The notes under the pieces were generated by a model that did not search any database, had not been told where the DNA came from, and worked only from the letters and a program-made list of their open reading frames with translations. From an uncultured Clostridia bacterium (GTDB lineage: Bacteria; Bacillota; Clostridia; TANB77; CAG-508), in assembly GCA_934154515.1 (NCBI GenBank), contig CAKPGD010000018.1, positions 1 through 22,063 of the forward strand: a stretch of 22,063 bases of DNA, in the 5' to 3' direction. Below, piece after piece: positions 13,813 to 21,707 of the stretch (positions are counted from its first letter, which is position 1; the number at the start of each line of letters is the position of its first letter). A program made the position numbers and the translations under genes.

Positions 13813-16260
13813 TTATTCTTCTTCACTTTCTGGAACTATAAGTTCTATGCTTACTACTTTTCCTCCATCGTTTGTTCTCATTAATGTAACACCTTGTGTT
13901 GAACGACCAAGTACACTTATATCTTCAACTTTTAGTCTTATAATTGTTCCTTTGTCTGTAATTAACATCACATCTTCTTCTCCAGTTGCAATTCTTATTC
14001 CTACTATGTCTCCTGTTTTTGGTGTAATTTTGTATGTTATTACTCCTCTTCCACCTCTATTTTGTACTCTATATTCATCTACTTCTGTTCTTTTTCCAAA
14101 TCCGTTCTCTGTTATAGAAAGAAGTGTTGCTTTACTATTTTCTACTATTGATTCCATTCCAATTACTTCGTCACCATCATCTAGTCTTATTCCTATAACC
14201 CCTTGTGCTACTCTTCCTACAGAACGTACGTCTTTTTCACTAAATGTAATTGCTAGACCTTTTTTAGTAACCATTACTATATTATCTTGTCCATCTGTTA
14301 ATCTTACATCTATTAGCTCATCATCATCTTTTAATGTAATTCCTAAAAGTCCTGTTGTTCTTGAAGAATCGTATTCATTTAATTGTGTCTTTTTTATTAA
14401 TCCACTTTTTGTTGCCATTAATAAGTATTTTCCTTCTGCAAAGTTTTGAATTGGAATAACTGCTGAAACTTTTTCACCATTATCTAATTTCAATAAATTA
14501 ACAATAGCTGTTCCTTTCGCTGTTCTTCCGGCTTCTGGAATTTGATATCCTTTTAATTTATAAACTTTACCTTTATTAGTAAAGAATAATACTGTATCAT
14601 GAGTTGATGCTGTAAAGATTTGTTTTACAAAGTCATCTTCTTTTGTTGTAACTCCTGTAATACCTTTTCCTCCACGTTTTTGACTTCTATATGTATCTAT
14701 TGGCATTCTTTTTATGTAACCAAAGTGACTTAACGTAATTACGCATTGTTCTTCTTTTATTAAGTCTTCTAAATCTAAATCTCCTTCTGCAGCAACAATT
14801 TTTGTTTTTCTTTCATCTCCATATTTTTGTTTAATTTCAATTAATTCTTCTTTTATAATTTCACAAACTAATTTTTCACTTCCTAGAATTTCTCTTAAAT
14901 GAGCAATTAATTCCATTAATTGTTTATATTCTTCTTCTATTTTCTCACGTTGTAATCCTGATAGTGTTTTTAATCTCATATCTAGAATTGATTGTGCTTG
15001 TATATCTGAAAGATTAAATCTTTTCATTAATCTTTCTTTTGCATCATCATAAGAATTTCTAATAATATCTATTACTTCATCAATGTTGTCTAATGCTATT
15101 TTTAAACCTTCTAAAATATGTGCTCTTGCTAGTGCTTTATCTAACTCAAATTGAGTTCTACGAAGTATTACATCTTTTCTATGATCTATATAATAGTCTA
15201 AACATTGTCTTAATGTTAAAATTTTTGGTTCTCCATTTACTAAAGCTAGCATGATGATACCAAATGTTATTTGCATTTGTGTAAATTTAAATAATTGATT
15301 TAAAATAACTTGAGCATTTGCGTCTCTTTTTAATTCAATTACTACTCTTACTTTATGCTCTCTATCAGATTCATCTCTTAGTTCAGAAATTCCCTCAATT
15401 CTTTTTTCTCTTGCTAATTCTGCTATATTTTCTATTAATTTAGCTTTATTTACTTGATAAGGAAGTGAATGTACAAGTATTCTTTGCTTATTTCCACTCA
15501 TTTCTTCTATTTCAGCTTCTGCTCTTAATGTGATTTTTCCTCTTCCTGTAGTATATGCTTCTTTTATTCCTTCTCTTCCTAGTATTAATCCTTCTGTTGG
15601 AAAATCTGGACCTTTTATTACACTCATTAAATCTTCGTCTGTTACATTGTCTTCATCTATTATTTTTATAATTCCATTTATAACTTCTGTTAAGTTGTGT
15701 GGTGGAATATTTGTTGCCATACCTACTGCAATACCTGAAGATCCATTTACAAGAAGTGCAGGGATTCTTGCTGGTAATACTGTTGGTTCTTGTAATCTAT
15801 CATCAAAGTTTGGCATAAAATCTACTGTATTTTTTTCGATATCTGTAAGCATTACTTCTGCCATTTTTGACATTCTAGCTTCTGTATAACGGTAAGCAGC
15901 AGCTCCATCACCATCTATTGAACCAAAGTTTCCATGTCCATCGATTAATGGATATCTCATTGAGAAATCTTGTGCAAGTCTTACCATTGCATCATATACT
16001 GATGAGTCTCCATGGGGATGATATCTACCTAGAACGTCTCCAACTGTTGTTGCAGATTTTCTATATGGCTTATCTGAAGTTAAACCATCTTCATGCATTG
16101 TATATAAAATTCTTCTATGAACTGGTTTCAAACCATCTCTAACATCTGGAAGTGCACGAGATACTATAACACTCATGGCATAATCTATATATGCTGTCTT
16201 CATTTCTGTTTCAATATCTCTGTCTATAATTTTTCCGTCTTTATCTTTAATTTCTTCCAT
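13813..16260 (-). CDS. gyrA: DNA gyrase subunit A
   Basis: This 815-aa protein is full length. The N-terminal breakage-reunion domain carries KTAYIDYAMSVIVSRALPDV, the active-site Tyr125 (AAYRYTEAR) that links to DNA, and LVNGSSGIAVGMATNIPPHN. The quinolone-resistance region reads GDVLGRYHPHGDSSVYDAMV with Ser86 and Asp90, the drug-sensitive residues at the positions equal to E. coli 83 and 87. The C-terminal DNA-wrapping beta-pinwheel includes the GyrA box QKRGGKG, which marks it as GyrA rather than ParC. The ATG follows AAAGGAAGG. The gene has its own promoter and terminator, and gyrB is not adjacent in this window. It is a normal housekeeping copy; one sampled 60-base line (14041-14100) has 20 G+C, against 10 in a line of the ParA-like gene (18001-18060). 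Confidence 0.98.
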   Translation of the reverse strand: MEEIKDKDGKIIDRDIETEMKTAYIDYAMSVIVSRALPDVRDGLKPVHRRILYTMHEDGLTSDKPYRKSATTVGDVLGRYHPHGDSSVYDAMVRLAQDFSMRYPLIDGHGNFGSIDGDGAAAYRYTEARMSKMAEVMLTDIEKNTVDFMPNFDDRLQEPTVLPARIPALLVNGSSGIAVGMATNIPPHNLTEVINGIIKIIDEDNVTDEDLMSVIKGPDFPTEGLILGREGIKEAYTTGRGKITLRAEAEIEEMSGNKQRILVHSLPYQVNKAKLIENIAELAREKRIEGISELRDESDREHKVRVVIELKRDANAQVILNQLFKFTQMQITFGIIMLALVNGEPKILTLRQCLDYYIDHRKDVILRRTQFELDKALARAHILEGLKIALDNIDEVIDIIRNSYDDAKERLMKRFNLSDIQAQSILDMRLKTLSGLQREKIEEEYKQLMELIAHLREILGSEKLVCEIIKEELIEIKQKYGDERKTKIVAAEGDLDLEDLIKEEQCVITLSHFGYIKRMPIDTYRSQKRGGKGITGVTTKEDDFVKQIFTASTHDTVLFFTNKGKVYKLKGYQIPEAGRTAKGTAIVNLLKLDNGEKVSAVIPIQNFAEGKYLLMATKSGLIKKTQLNEYDSSRTTGLLGITLKDDDELIDVRLTDGQDNIVMVTKKGLAITFSEKDVRSVGRVAQGVIGIRLDDGDEVIGMESIVENSKATLLSITENGFGKRTEVDEYRVQNRGGRGVITYKITPKTGDIVGIRIATGEEDVMLITDKGTIIRLKVEDISVLGRSTQGVTLMRTNDGGKVVSIELIVPESEEE

Positions 16261-16310
16261 TTTTTATTTACCTTCCTTTCGCTAAAAAGCTATGTTTTTC
16301 GTATGATTGT

Positions 16311-16339
16311 ATTATATTTTAAAAGACAAAAAAAAGCAA
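16311..16339 (-). promoter_or_regulatory. Promoter of gyrA
   Basis: TTGCTT (16334-16339), 17 bases, perfect TATAAT (16311-16316) on the minus strand, about 50 bases before the gyrA start. Confidence 0.7.
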
Positions 16340-16350
16340 GAAAAAAAGCA

Positions 16351-16378
16351 AAAAAACTTACGGAAATTTAAGTTTTTT
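16351..16378. terminator. Terminator upstream of gyrA
   Basis: AAAAAACTTA (16351-16360) pairs with TAAGTTTTTT (16369-16378). T-runs on both strands make it usable in either direction. It lies just before the gyrA promoter and would isolate gyrA from the DUF4160/DUF2442 transcript. Confidence 0.65.
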
Positions 16379-16460
16379 CACGTTTTTTTTGCTTATTTTT
16401 TTATGTTTTATATTACGTTTGTTTTTTAGAATATATTACTTTCATAAAATATAAAATTTA

Positions 16461-16490
16461 AAGTGAAATAACTAAAATGCTATTTCACTT
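16461..16490 (-). terminator. Hairpin overlapping the end of the DUF2442 gene
   Basis: AAGTGAAATA (16461-16470) pairs perfectly over 10 bp with TATTTCACTT (16481-16490), which includes the stop codon region. The downstream T content is only moderate (TTTAAATTTT), so it may be a weak terminator backed by 16351-16378. Confidence 0.55.
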
Positions 16491-16728
16491 CCACTCCATT
16501 TTCCCATATTTCTTCAGAAGATAGATCAATGTTTTCATTCCAACTAATTCCATGTCCACCTACATCTACTTTTACTTTTTCAAATAAATTCCTATCTTCT
16601 AATTTTTTAAATATTTTCCATTTATTTATTATTTTATTTATATCATACTGTCTTCTTTCGTTATCTTCAAATATAGCTTCTATTATTAAATTATCTTTTA
16701 CAATTACACTTTTTATTTTATGGAACAT
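16480..16728 (-). CDS. DUF2442 protein (partner of DUF4160)
   Basis: The 82-aa product matches DUF2442. A beta-rich N-terminal part (IKSVIVKDNLIIEAIFEDNE) is followed by the conserved C-terminal pattern VDVGGHGISWNENIDLSSEE and ENGVEVK. DUF2442 proteins occur beside DUF4160 proteins in many bacteria, and the pair has been proposed to be toxin-antitoxin-like; which partner is the toxin is not something the sequence shows. The ATG has AAAGGGGGAAAAGG upstream. It lies 23 bases downstream of the DUF4160 gene on one transcript, and the hairpin at 16461-16490 covers its stop. Confidence 0.85.
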   Translation of the reverse strand: MFHKIKSVIVKDNLIIEAIFEDNERRQYDINKIINKWKIFKKLEDRNLFEKVKVDVGGHGISWNENIDLSSEEIWENGVEVK

Positions 16729-16751
16729 TACCTTTTCCCCCTTTTTATATT

Positions 16752-17006
16752 TTATTTTAAAGGTTCTATTTTCTTAAACTCTTGTTTTTCCCATATTTTT
16801 AGTATTTCTTTTTGATTTAAAATAATCCATTTTCTAACCAATTTTAATGCTTTTTCTGGTAAGTCTCCTTCTAGTACTTCTAATGTTTTTATATTTATTG
16901 CTGACATATATTCTCCATATATTGCATGTATATGAGGAGGATTATGTTCGTTTTGTGTATAATATATTTTTATTGTTATACCATAAAATGATGAAATTGT
17001 TGGCAT
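16752..17006 (-). CDS. DUF4160 protein (partner of DUF2442)
   Basis: This 84-aa protein is a typical DUF4160 member. It opens MPTISSFYGITIKIYYTQNE, followed by the hallmark HNPPHIHAIYGEY, and ends with LVRKWIILNQKEILKIWEK and a basic tail. The conserved HNPPHxHxxYGEY motif is the likely functional site, but no activity is established to my knowledge. It is the first gene of a two-gene unit with the DUF2442 gene and has an AAAGGAG site. A good promoter at 17021-17049 contains a palindrome in its spacer, so autoregulation as in toxin-antitoxin loci is plausible. The pair sits between gyrA and the second T4SS half. Confidence 0.85.
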   Translation of the reverse strand: MPTISSFYGITIKIYYTQNEHNPPHIHAIYGEYMSAINIKTLEVLEGDLPEKALKLVRKWIILNQKEILKIWEKQEFKKIEPLK

Positions 17007-17020
17007 CTCTTTTCTCCTTT

Positions 17021-17049
17021 ATTTTATTATCTTTTAACTTTAAAGTCAA
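17021..17049 (-). promoter_or_regulatory. Promoter of the DUF4160-DUF2442 unit with palindromic spacer
   Basis: TTGACT (17044-17049), 17 bases, TAAAAT (17021-17026) on the minus strand. The palindrome ACTTTAAAGT (17037-17046) overlaps the -35 box and the spacer, a usual operator position. Confidence 0.6.
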
Positions 17050-17051
17050 TA

Positions 17052-17783
17052 TTAATTTAATATTTCTGCTAATTTTAGTTGTTCTTCTGTTAAGTCAAAA
17101 TTTTTACCATTATTTTTAATTAAATTGTGTAAATTTTGAATGGTTCTTGCTTTATTAATTGTATTTTCCATTGGCATTAATATTTTTATTTCACTATTTA
17201 TTTTATATATTTCTTTTGTCATTCCTTCAAAATCTTTATTATTAAAATATTCTTTCCAATTATTAGAATATTTTGCAAGTTTTTCTGCACTTTCTAATTG
17301 TTTATTAAATTCATTTTCAATATTATTAGATACACTATTTAATATTGAATTTTTTCCTATTCTTATTGCATTGGTTACACTTAAAGGTAATACTCCTGAT
17401 TTTTGCGTTTTATTTAATACAAAATCTATTGTATTTGAAACACCATCTATAATCCCTCCTTTTTGTACTGCTGTTTGTGCTTGTGATACATTTTCGAATT
17501 TTCCAGTAAATATTCCTAATGTACTTTTTCCTAAATCTATTGCCGAATTAATTGCTGTTTTTATTCCTTCTCCTAACCCTTCTTTTATTAGTGCATTTTT
17601 TACATCAATTACTTGATTTTCTATAAAATCTGGAAGTATTATTCGAAGACCTATATCTATTCCTGTGTTTATTGTTTTTCCCAATGTTGTTTCTAAAAAA
17701 TTATTTTGCTTTTTTTCTAAATTTATATTATTTTCTAATTTTTCACTTTCTAAATCTTTATTAATATTTTTTGTTAGTTCCAT
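17052..17783 (-). CDS. Unrecognised 243-aa protein coupled to the ParA-like ATPase
   Basis: I do not recognise a named family. The N-terminus is polar (about residues 1-30). Then comes a Gly/Ala-containing amphipathic region (about 33-130) with TLGKTINTGIDIGLRIILPD, LGEGIKTAINSAIDLGKSTL and KFENVSQAQTAVQKGGIIDG. The C-terminal half (about 135-243) is helical with YSNNWKEYFNNKDFEGMTKE and an ELKL-type end. There is no signal peptide and no clear transmembrane helix. Its ATG overlaps the stop of the ParA-like gene (TAATG), with AGGAGG inside the end of that gene, so the two are translationally coupled and probably act together. Being last in the VirB4-ParA operon suggests a cytoplasmic or peripheral membrane component, or a substrate or adaptor of the secretion system. 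Confidence 0.75.
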   Translation of the reverse strand: MELTKNINKDLESEKLENNINLEKKQNNFLETTLGKTINTGIDIGLRIILPDFIENQVIDVKNALIKEGLGEGIKTAINSAIDLGKSTLGIFTGKFENVSQAQTAVQKGGIIDGVSNTIDFVLNKTQKSGVLPLSVTNAIRIGKNSILNSVSNNIENEFNKQLESAEKLAKYSNNWKEYFNNKDFEGMTKEIYKINSEIKILMPMENTINKARTIQNLHNLIKNNGKNFDLTEEQLKLAEILN

Positions 17784-19132
17784 TATTTTTTTCCTCCTAT
17801 ATTAAAAGTTTTTTTATAATCTTTTTCTATTTTATTTTTTATTATTTTATTAATATTGCAATTTTTATTAATTAAATAATTATATTTATTATCAAAATTA
17901 ATTTTTCCTAATATTTTATATTCATCAAATATGTTTTTTATATTTTTATCTTTTATAGAATATTTATTATATTTATTAATTAATATATTTATTTTATTTT
18001 TTTCTATATTCCATTCTTTATTATATATTTCTAATAATCTTTTCGCTTTTTTTATTTCTAATAAATTTGATTCTATTAAGAAAATATTAAAATCACTATT
18101 ATTAATTATATTTTTTGTATATTCGAAAAAACATTCTGAAGATGTATCTATTATTATATAATCATAATCTTCTTTTAAATCTTCTAGTATATTTTTTATT
18201 TTTCCACTTTCTATTTCGTATTTACTATCGAATAATAAATTAATTCCAGATATTAAATCTATATTTTTATCTACATTAATTATTAATTCTTTAATATATA
18301 TTTTATTTAAATTATTGTTTAAACTACTATCTAATTTATCTCCATTTATATTAATATTTTCTTCTGTTATATTAATTTTATTTTCTATTTTTTTAGGATA
18401 TTTATTTACACCAAGAATAGTGTGAAGACTGTTATTTAAAATATCAAAGTCTAGAATTAAAATTTTATTATTTTCTCTTTTTAATATATTAGCTATATTA
18501 ATTGATACTATACTTTTTCCTACTCCACTTGTTCCTAATATACTAATAATTTTTTGATTATCAAAACTATTTTGTTTTTCTTCATTTTCTTTTGTTTCTG
18601 AAATTTTTTGATTAAATTTATTTTTTATTTTATTTTTATTATTAACATTATTTAAATTTTTTTCTTCTAATTTTTTTATATTAACTAAATTATCTTCAAT
18701 ATTTATTTGAATATTATTTCTAATTAATATACTTTTTAAATTTTCTAATTCTTGAATTATTTTTTCATTATCTGTAAAATCATTTTTTATTAAATTTATT
18801 ATTTCTCCTATTTCAACTTTATTGTTATAATATATTTTATAAATTCCTTTTGCATATAAATAATTCTCTAACTCTTCTTTTTTATTTTCTAATATTAAAA
18901 TTATTTTTATGTAATTATTTTTTTCTTTTATTTTTTCTATTAATTTTTTTATTTCATATTGTCCTAGTAAAAATTCGCTTAATATTAAATAATTAATTTC
19001 TTTTTGGCTTTCTATTATTTCAAAAATTCCATCTTGATATTGAATGTCTTTAGCTAAAATATTAAATTCATCTATATTTTTTAATCTTTCGTTTAATATT
19101 GAATTATTTAATGCTGTTACTATGTTTTTCAT
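17783..19132 (-). CDS. MinD/ParA-like ATPase with receiver-like N-terminus (CpaE/TadZ-like)
   Basis: The 449-aa protein has three parts. Residues 1-120 look like a degenerate receiver fold (alternating hydrophobic strands INYLILSEFL and YIKIILILEN, ending GIYKIYYNN). Residues 120-190 form a polar Asn/Lys-rich linker. From 194 on there is a P-loop ATPase of the MinD/ParA group, with GTSGVGKS at 200-207, LILDFDILNNSLHTILG at 225-241, and YDYIIIDTSSE at 323-333. The signature lysine of the deviant Walker A (KGGxGKT) is replaced by Thr201, so ATP-dependent dimer action may differ. CpaE and TadZ have the same order of domains and place secretion machines at cell poles. Here it lies behind virB4, so localising a T4SS is a reasonable inference. 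The ATG has a perfect AAAAAGGAGG. Confidence 0.8.
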   Translation of the reverse strand: MKNIVTALNNSILNERLKNIDEFNILAKDIQYQDGIFEIIESQKEINYLILSEFLLGQYEIKKLIEKIKEKNNYIKIILILENKKEELENYLYAKGIYKIYYNNKVEIGEIINLIKNDFTDNEKIIQELENLKSILIRNNIQINIEDNLVNIKKLEEKNLNNVNNKNKIKNKFNQKISETKENEEKQNSFDNQKIISILGTSGVGKSIVSINIANILKRENNKILILDFDILNNSLHTILGVNKYPKKIENKINITEENININGDKLDSSLNNNLNKIYIKELIINVDKNIDLISGINLLFDSKYEIESGKIKNILEDLKEDYDYIIIDTSSECFFEYTKNIINNSDFNIFLIESNLLEIKKAKRLLEIYNKEWNIEKNKINILINKYNKYSIKDKNIKNIFDEYKILGKINFDNKYNYLINKNCNINKIIKNKIEKDYKKTFNIGGKK

Positions 19133-19202
19133 TTTTTATTCCTCCTTTTTATAATTATTTAATTTATTATTTTTATTTGTTATTTTTTATAAATTATTTT
19201 TA

Positions 19203-21104
19203 TTATCTTTTAGTAACGTTATATAATATTTTATTTAATTTTTTATTTATTATTTTTCTATGATTTCTTTTTCTTCTTTTGAAGATTCTATTTTTGTTAA
19301 TATATGATCTCCGTCCGACAAACATTAAACATTCTCCTCTTTTCAATGATTTAATTTCTATTTTTTCTTTTTCAGATAAATTTGTAAATTCTGCTAATAA
19401 TTTTATATTTTCTTCTTCTAGAGAGAAAAATGTTTTTATTTCTGAATTATTTAAAATACTCTTACCATATGTACCATTTTCTAAACTAAATAAATCTGAA
19501 ACGTCTTGTGTAATTGCTACTCCACTTCCTCCATATTTTCTTATTGTTTTAAATATTTTATAAATAAAACTTGCTACTTCTTTGTTTGATGTTACTCCTA
19601 TTAATCTCCATATTTCATCTAGGTATATTGCTTTTTTTACTGTTCTATCTTTTTTTATTTTATCCCAAAATAATTCTGTAAATAAATACATTCCATATTT
19701 TAAATTTTCTTCTCCTAATTCATATACATCTGCTACTATTAATTTATTATTTAATTCTACATTTGTATAATTATTAAAAAATTTAAGTGATCCTTTTACA
19801 AATGGAATTAATTTAGTTTTAAATATTTTTGTTTTTTCATCTTTATCTAGTAAATTATAAAAATCTTCTAATATTGGCATATCTTTTGTACTTTTGAATA
19901 TTGGTTTTATAGTTACTTTTTCTTTTTCATTTTTATATAAACTATTATCATCAAAAGTTATTCCTTTTATTTTATAAACTTCTATTATTTTATCCTCTAA
20001 TATTGCCTTTTCTTCTTCATTTAATTCTCCGAAAATAAGATTAAAAAATCCAATTAATTTAGATATCTTTGTTGCTAAATAACCCCCTTCACCTTCTTCT
20101 AAACTTTCCTCTCTTATATCGAAAATGTTAATGTAGGTATTAGATGCGGGTCCTATTTTTAATAATGTTCCATTTAAATTACTACATAAATTTGTATATT
20201 CTCTATCTGGATCTATTATATATTGCTCTATTCCTAATAATCTAAATCTTAATGCTAATAATTTTACATAGAATGATTTACCTGCTCCACTTGTTCCAAA
20301 AATACACATATTTGCATTTTTATATTTATTCGTATTATATCTATCTATAAAAATTAGAGAATTATTATAAATATTTGTTCCTATAAATATTCCATTTTCA
20401 TCAAACAATGAGGATGATATAAATGGATATGTACATACTAGTCCAGATGTTAATACATTTCTTTTAGCAACACTTTTTATATCTTTATCGTTTTGCATAA
20501 AAGGAAGACATGCTTTAAAAGTTTGTTCTTCTCTAAAATAACCTCTTCTTACTTGCATTCCTTTGCTTTGTATTATTCCTTCTACTTTATTTAATAAATA
20601 TTCTAATTCTTTCTTTTCTTCTGCAAATATTGTTATGTATATGTATAAAAAATATAAATCTTCATTATTTACTTGAATTTCTTTTCTTATATATTTTGCA
20701 TCATTATAAGTGAATGCTGCAATTTCAATATCTTCTCTATTTTCATTTTTACTTTTTATATCTACTCCTACATTTCCTATATGATATGTTAAATCTTTTA
20801 CTACTTTATATGGATCTTGTTTTTCATAAAATATTGATATATTCATATTTATATTTGAATCTATTATCGTTTTTAATAATAATTCTGTTTGTTCATGATA
20901 ATAGTTTGATATAATTAATGTAGAATAATATAAATTATCTATTTCTATATATTTCGGATTTGTTATATCTATATAACTCGGACTAATGTAATCTTTTTCT
21001 GAAAATATTCCTTCTATTTTATTTTCATTTTTTTCTATTTTTTTATTTTTTAATATTTTTTCTTTTAATATTTTATTTATTTCATTTTTTATTATTTTTA
21101 TCAC
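19203..21104 (-). CDS. virB4: VirB4/TraE-type conjugation ATPase
   Basis: The protein is 633 aa if counted from GTG 21102-21104. The N-terminal half (about 30-230) is the VirB4 membrane-docking and assembly region. The ATPase has Walker A GTSGAGKS at 270-277, IIDPDREYTNLC at 296-307, Walker B AIYLDEIWRL at 492-501, and AITQDVSDLF at 530-539. The C-terminus is strongly basic (KNRIFKRRKRNHRKI). VirB4 ATPases power assembly of type IV secretion channels and are the best marker of such systems. The start is odd: the GTG is part of the extended Shine-Dalgarno AAAGAGGTGAT, and the in-frame codon at the ideal distance (eight bases from GAGG) is ATA 21093-21095, giving 630 aa. The gene lies 70 bases ahead of the ParA-like gene. 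Confidence 0.9.
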   Translation of the reverse strand: MIKIIKNEINKILKEKILKNKKIEKNENKIEGIFSEKDYISPSYIDITNPKYIEIDNLYYSTLIISNYYHEQTELLLKTIIDSNINMNISIFYEKQDPYKVVKDLTYHIGNVGVDIKSKNENREDIEIAAFTYNDAKYIRKEIQVNNEDLYFLYIYITIFAEEKKELEYLLNKVEGIIQSKGMQVRRGYFREEQTFKACLPFMQNDKDIKSVAKRNVLTSGLVCTYPFISSSLFDENGIFIGTNIYNNSLIFIDRYNTNKYKNANMCIFGTSGAGKSFYVKLLALRFRLLGIEQYIIDPDREYTNLCSNLNGTLLKIGPASNTYINIFDIREESLEEGEGGYLATKISKLIGFFNLIFGELNEEEKAILEDKIIEVYKIKGITFDDNSLYKNEKEKVTIKPIFKSTKDMPILEDFYNLLDKDEKTKIFKTKLIPFVKGSLKFFNNYTNVELNNKLIVADVYELGEENLKYGMYLFTELFWDKIKKDRTVKKAIYLDEIWRLIGVTSNKEVASFIYKIFKTIRKYGGSGVAITQDVSDLFSLENGTYGKSILNNSEIKTFFSLEEENIKLLAEFTNLSEKEKIEIKSLKRGECLMFVGRRSYINKNRIFKRRKRNHRKIINKKLNKILYNVTKR

Positions 21105-21559
21105 CTCTTTATAATTAATTATTATTTATTAATTTTATTTTATTAATTATTTTTTTATTTTGTTTTAATTTTTTTATTATTAAATATTTTATAAATTTAA
21201 TATAAAATTTAATTTTAATTTTATTTTAATTTATTTTAATTTAAAATTTTTTAATTTATTTTTTATTCTAATTTAATTTTATTTTAATTTTATTTTAATT
21301 ATTTTTATATTAAATTATATATTTTAATTTTATATTTTTTATTTAATTTATCTTTAATGATAATTTTTTAATTGCTTTTCTATTTTATTCATTATTAATT
21401 TTCTTAAAATATTTTATCTTTTCCTTTTAACATTTTATATTTTTTATCAAATTTATTTTCTAAATTTTTTCACTTCTATTTTTAATATTTTAAAACCTTC
21501 TGTTGTCATTTTGTCAAATTATTATTTTTTCTTATTAATCTCTTTTTTTCTTAATCTTG
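21105..21559. other. Gene-free A/T-rich leader of virB4
   Basis: I see no supportable gene here. It includes 105 bases without G or C (21163-21267) made of TTTATTTTAATTT-like words that recall the 9.7-10.0 kb repeat. Two TTGTCA words (21503-21508 and 21511-21516) lie in it; the second is TTGACA on the minus strand and could be the -35 of a virB4 promoter, with TAAAAT 19 bases further. Confidence 0.5.
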
Positions 21560-21707
21560 TTATTTTCTTAATATTATTTCTATTTTTTCTTCTGTTTTTC
21601 CATTTTTAGAATTCTTAAAACATATCGGATTACTTGTTTTTATGATTTTTGTGTAAGAATGATTCTATCATATTTCGTAATTTACATAATTTAGTTTTCT
21701 TTGCTAT
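21560..21707 (-). pseudogene. Short ORF with a single-base frameshift (about 48 aa if restored)
   Basis: Inside the end of the TraC-like gene there is AGGAG (minus strand) followed five bases later by ATA 21705-21707. From it runs a frame reading (M)AKKTKLCKLRNMIESFLHKN, which stops at TAA 21630-21632. Shifting by one base at the AAAAA run in CACAAAAATC gives a continuing protein: KIIKTSNPICFKNSKNGKTE then EKIEIILRK, ending at TAA 21560-21562. Both halves use mixed codons including CCG, TGT and GGA, unlike the pure A/T DNA that follows, so the joined ORF looks genuine. It may be a broken gene, a slippage-dependent gene or a sequence error. I do not recognise the family, and a natural AUA start would be unusual. 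Confidence 0.4.

Noticed and set aside
13847..14449. 200-codon plus-strand open frame opposite gyrA
   Set aside because: It is the antisense shadow of the gyrase C-terminal domain with Ser/Pro-rich nonsense composition.
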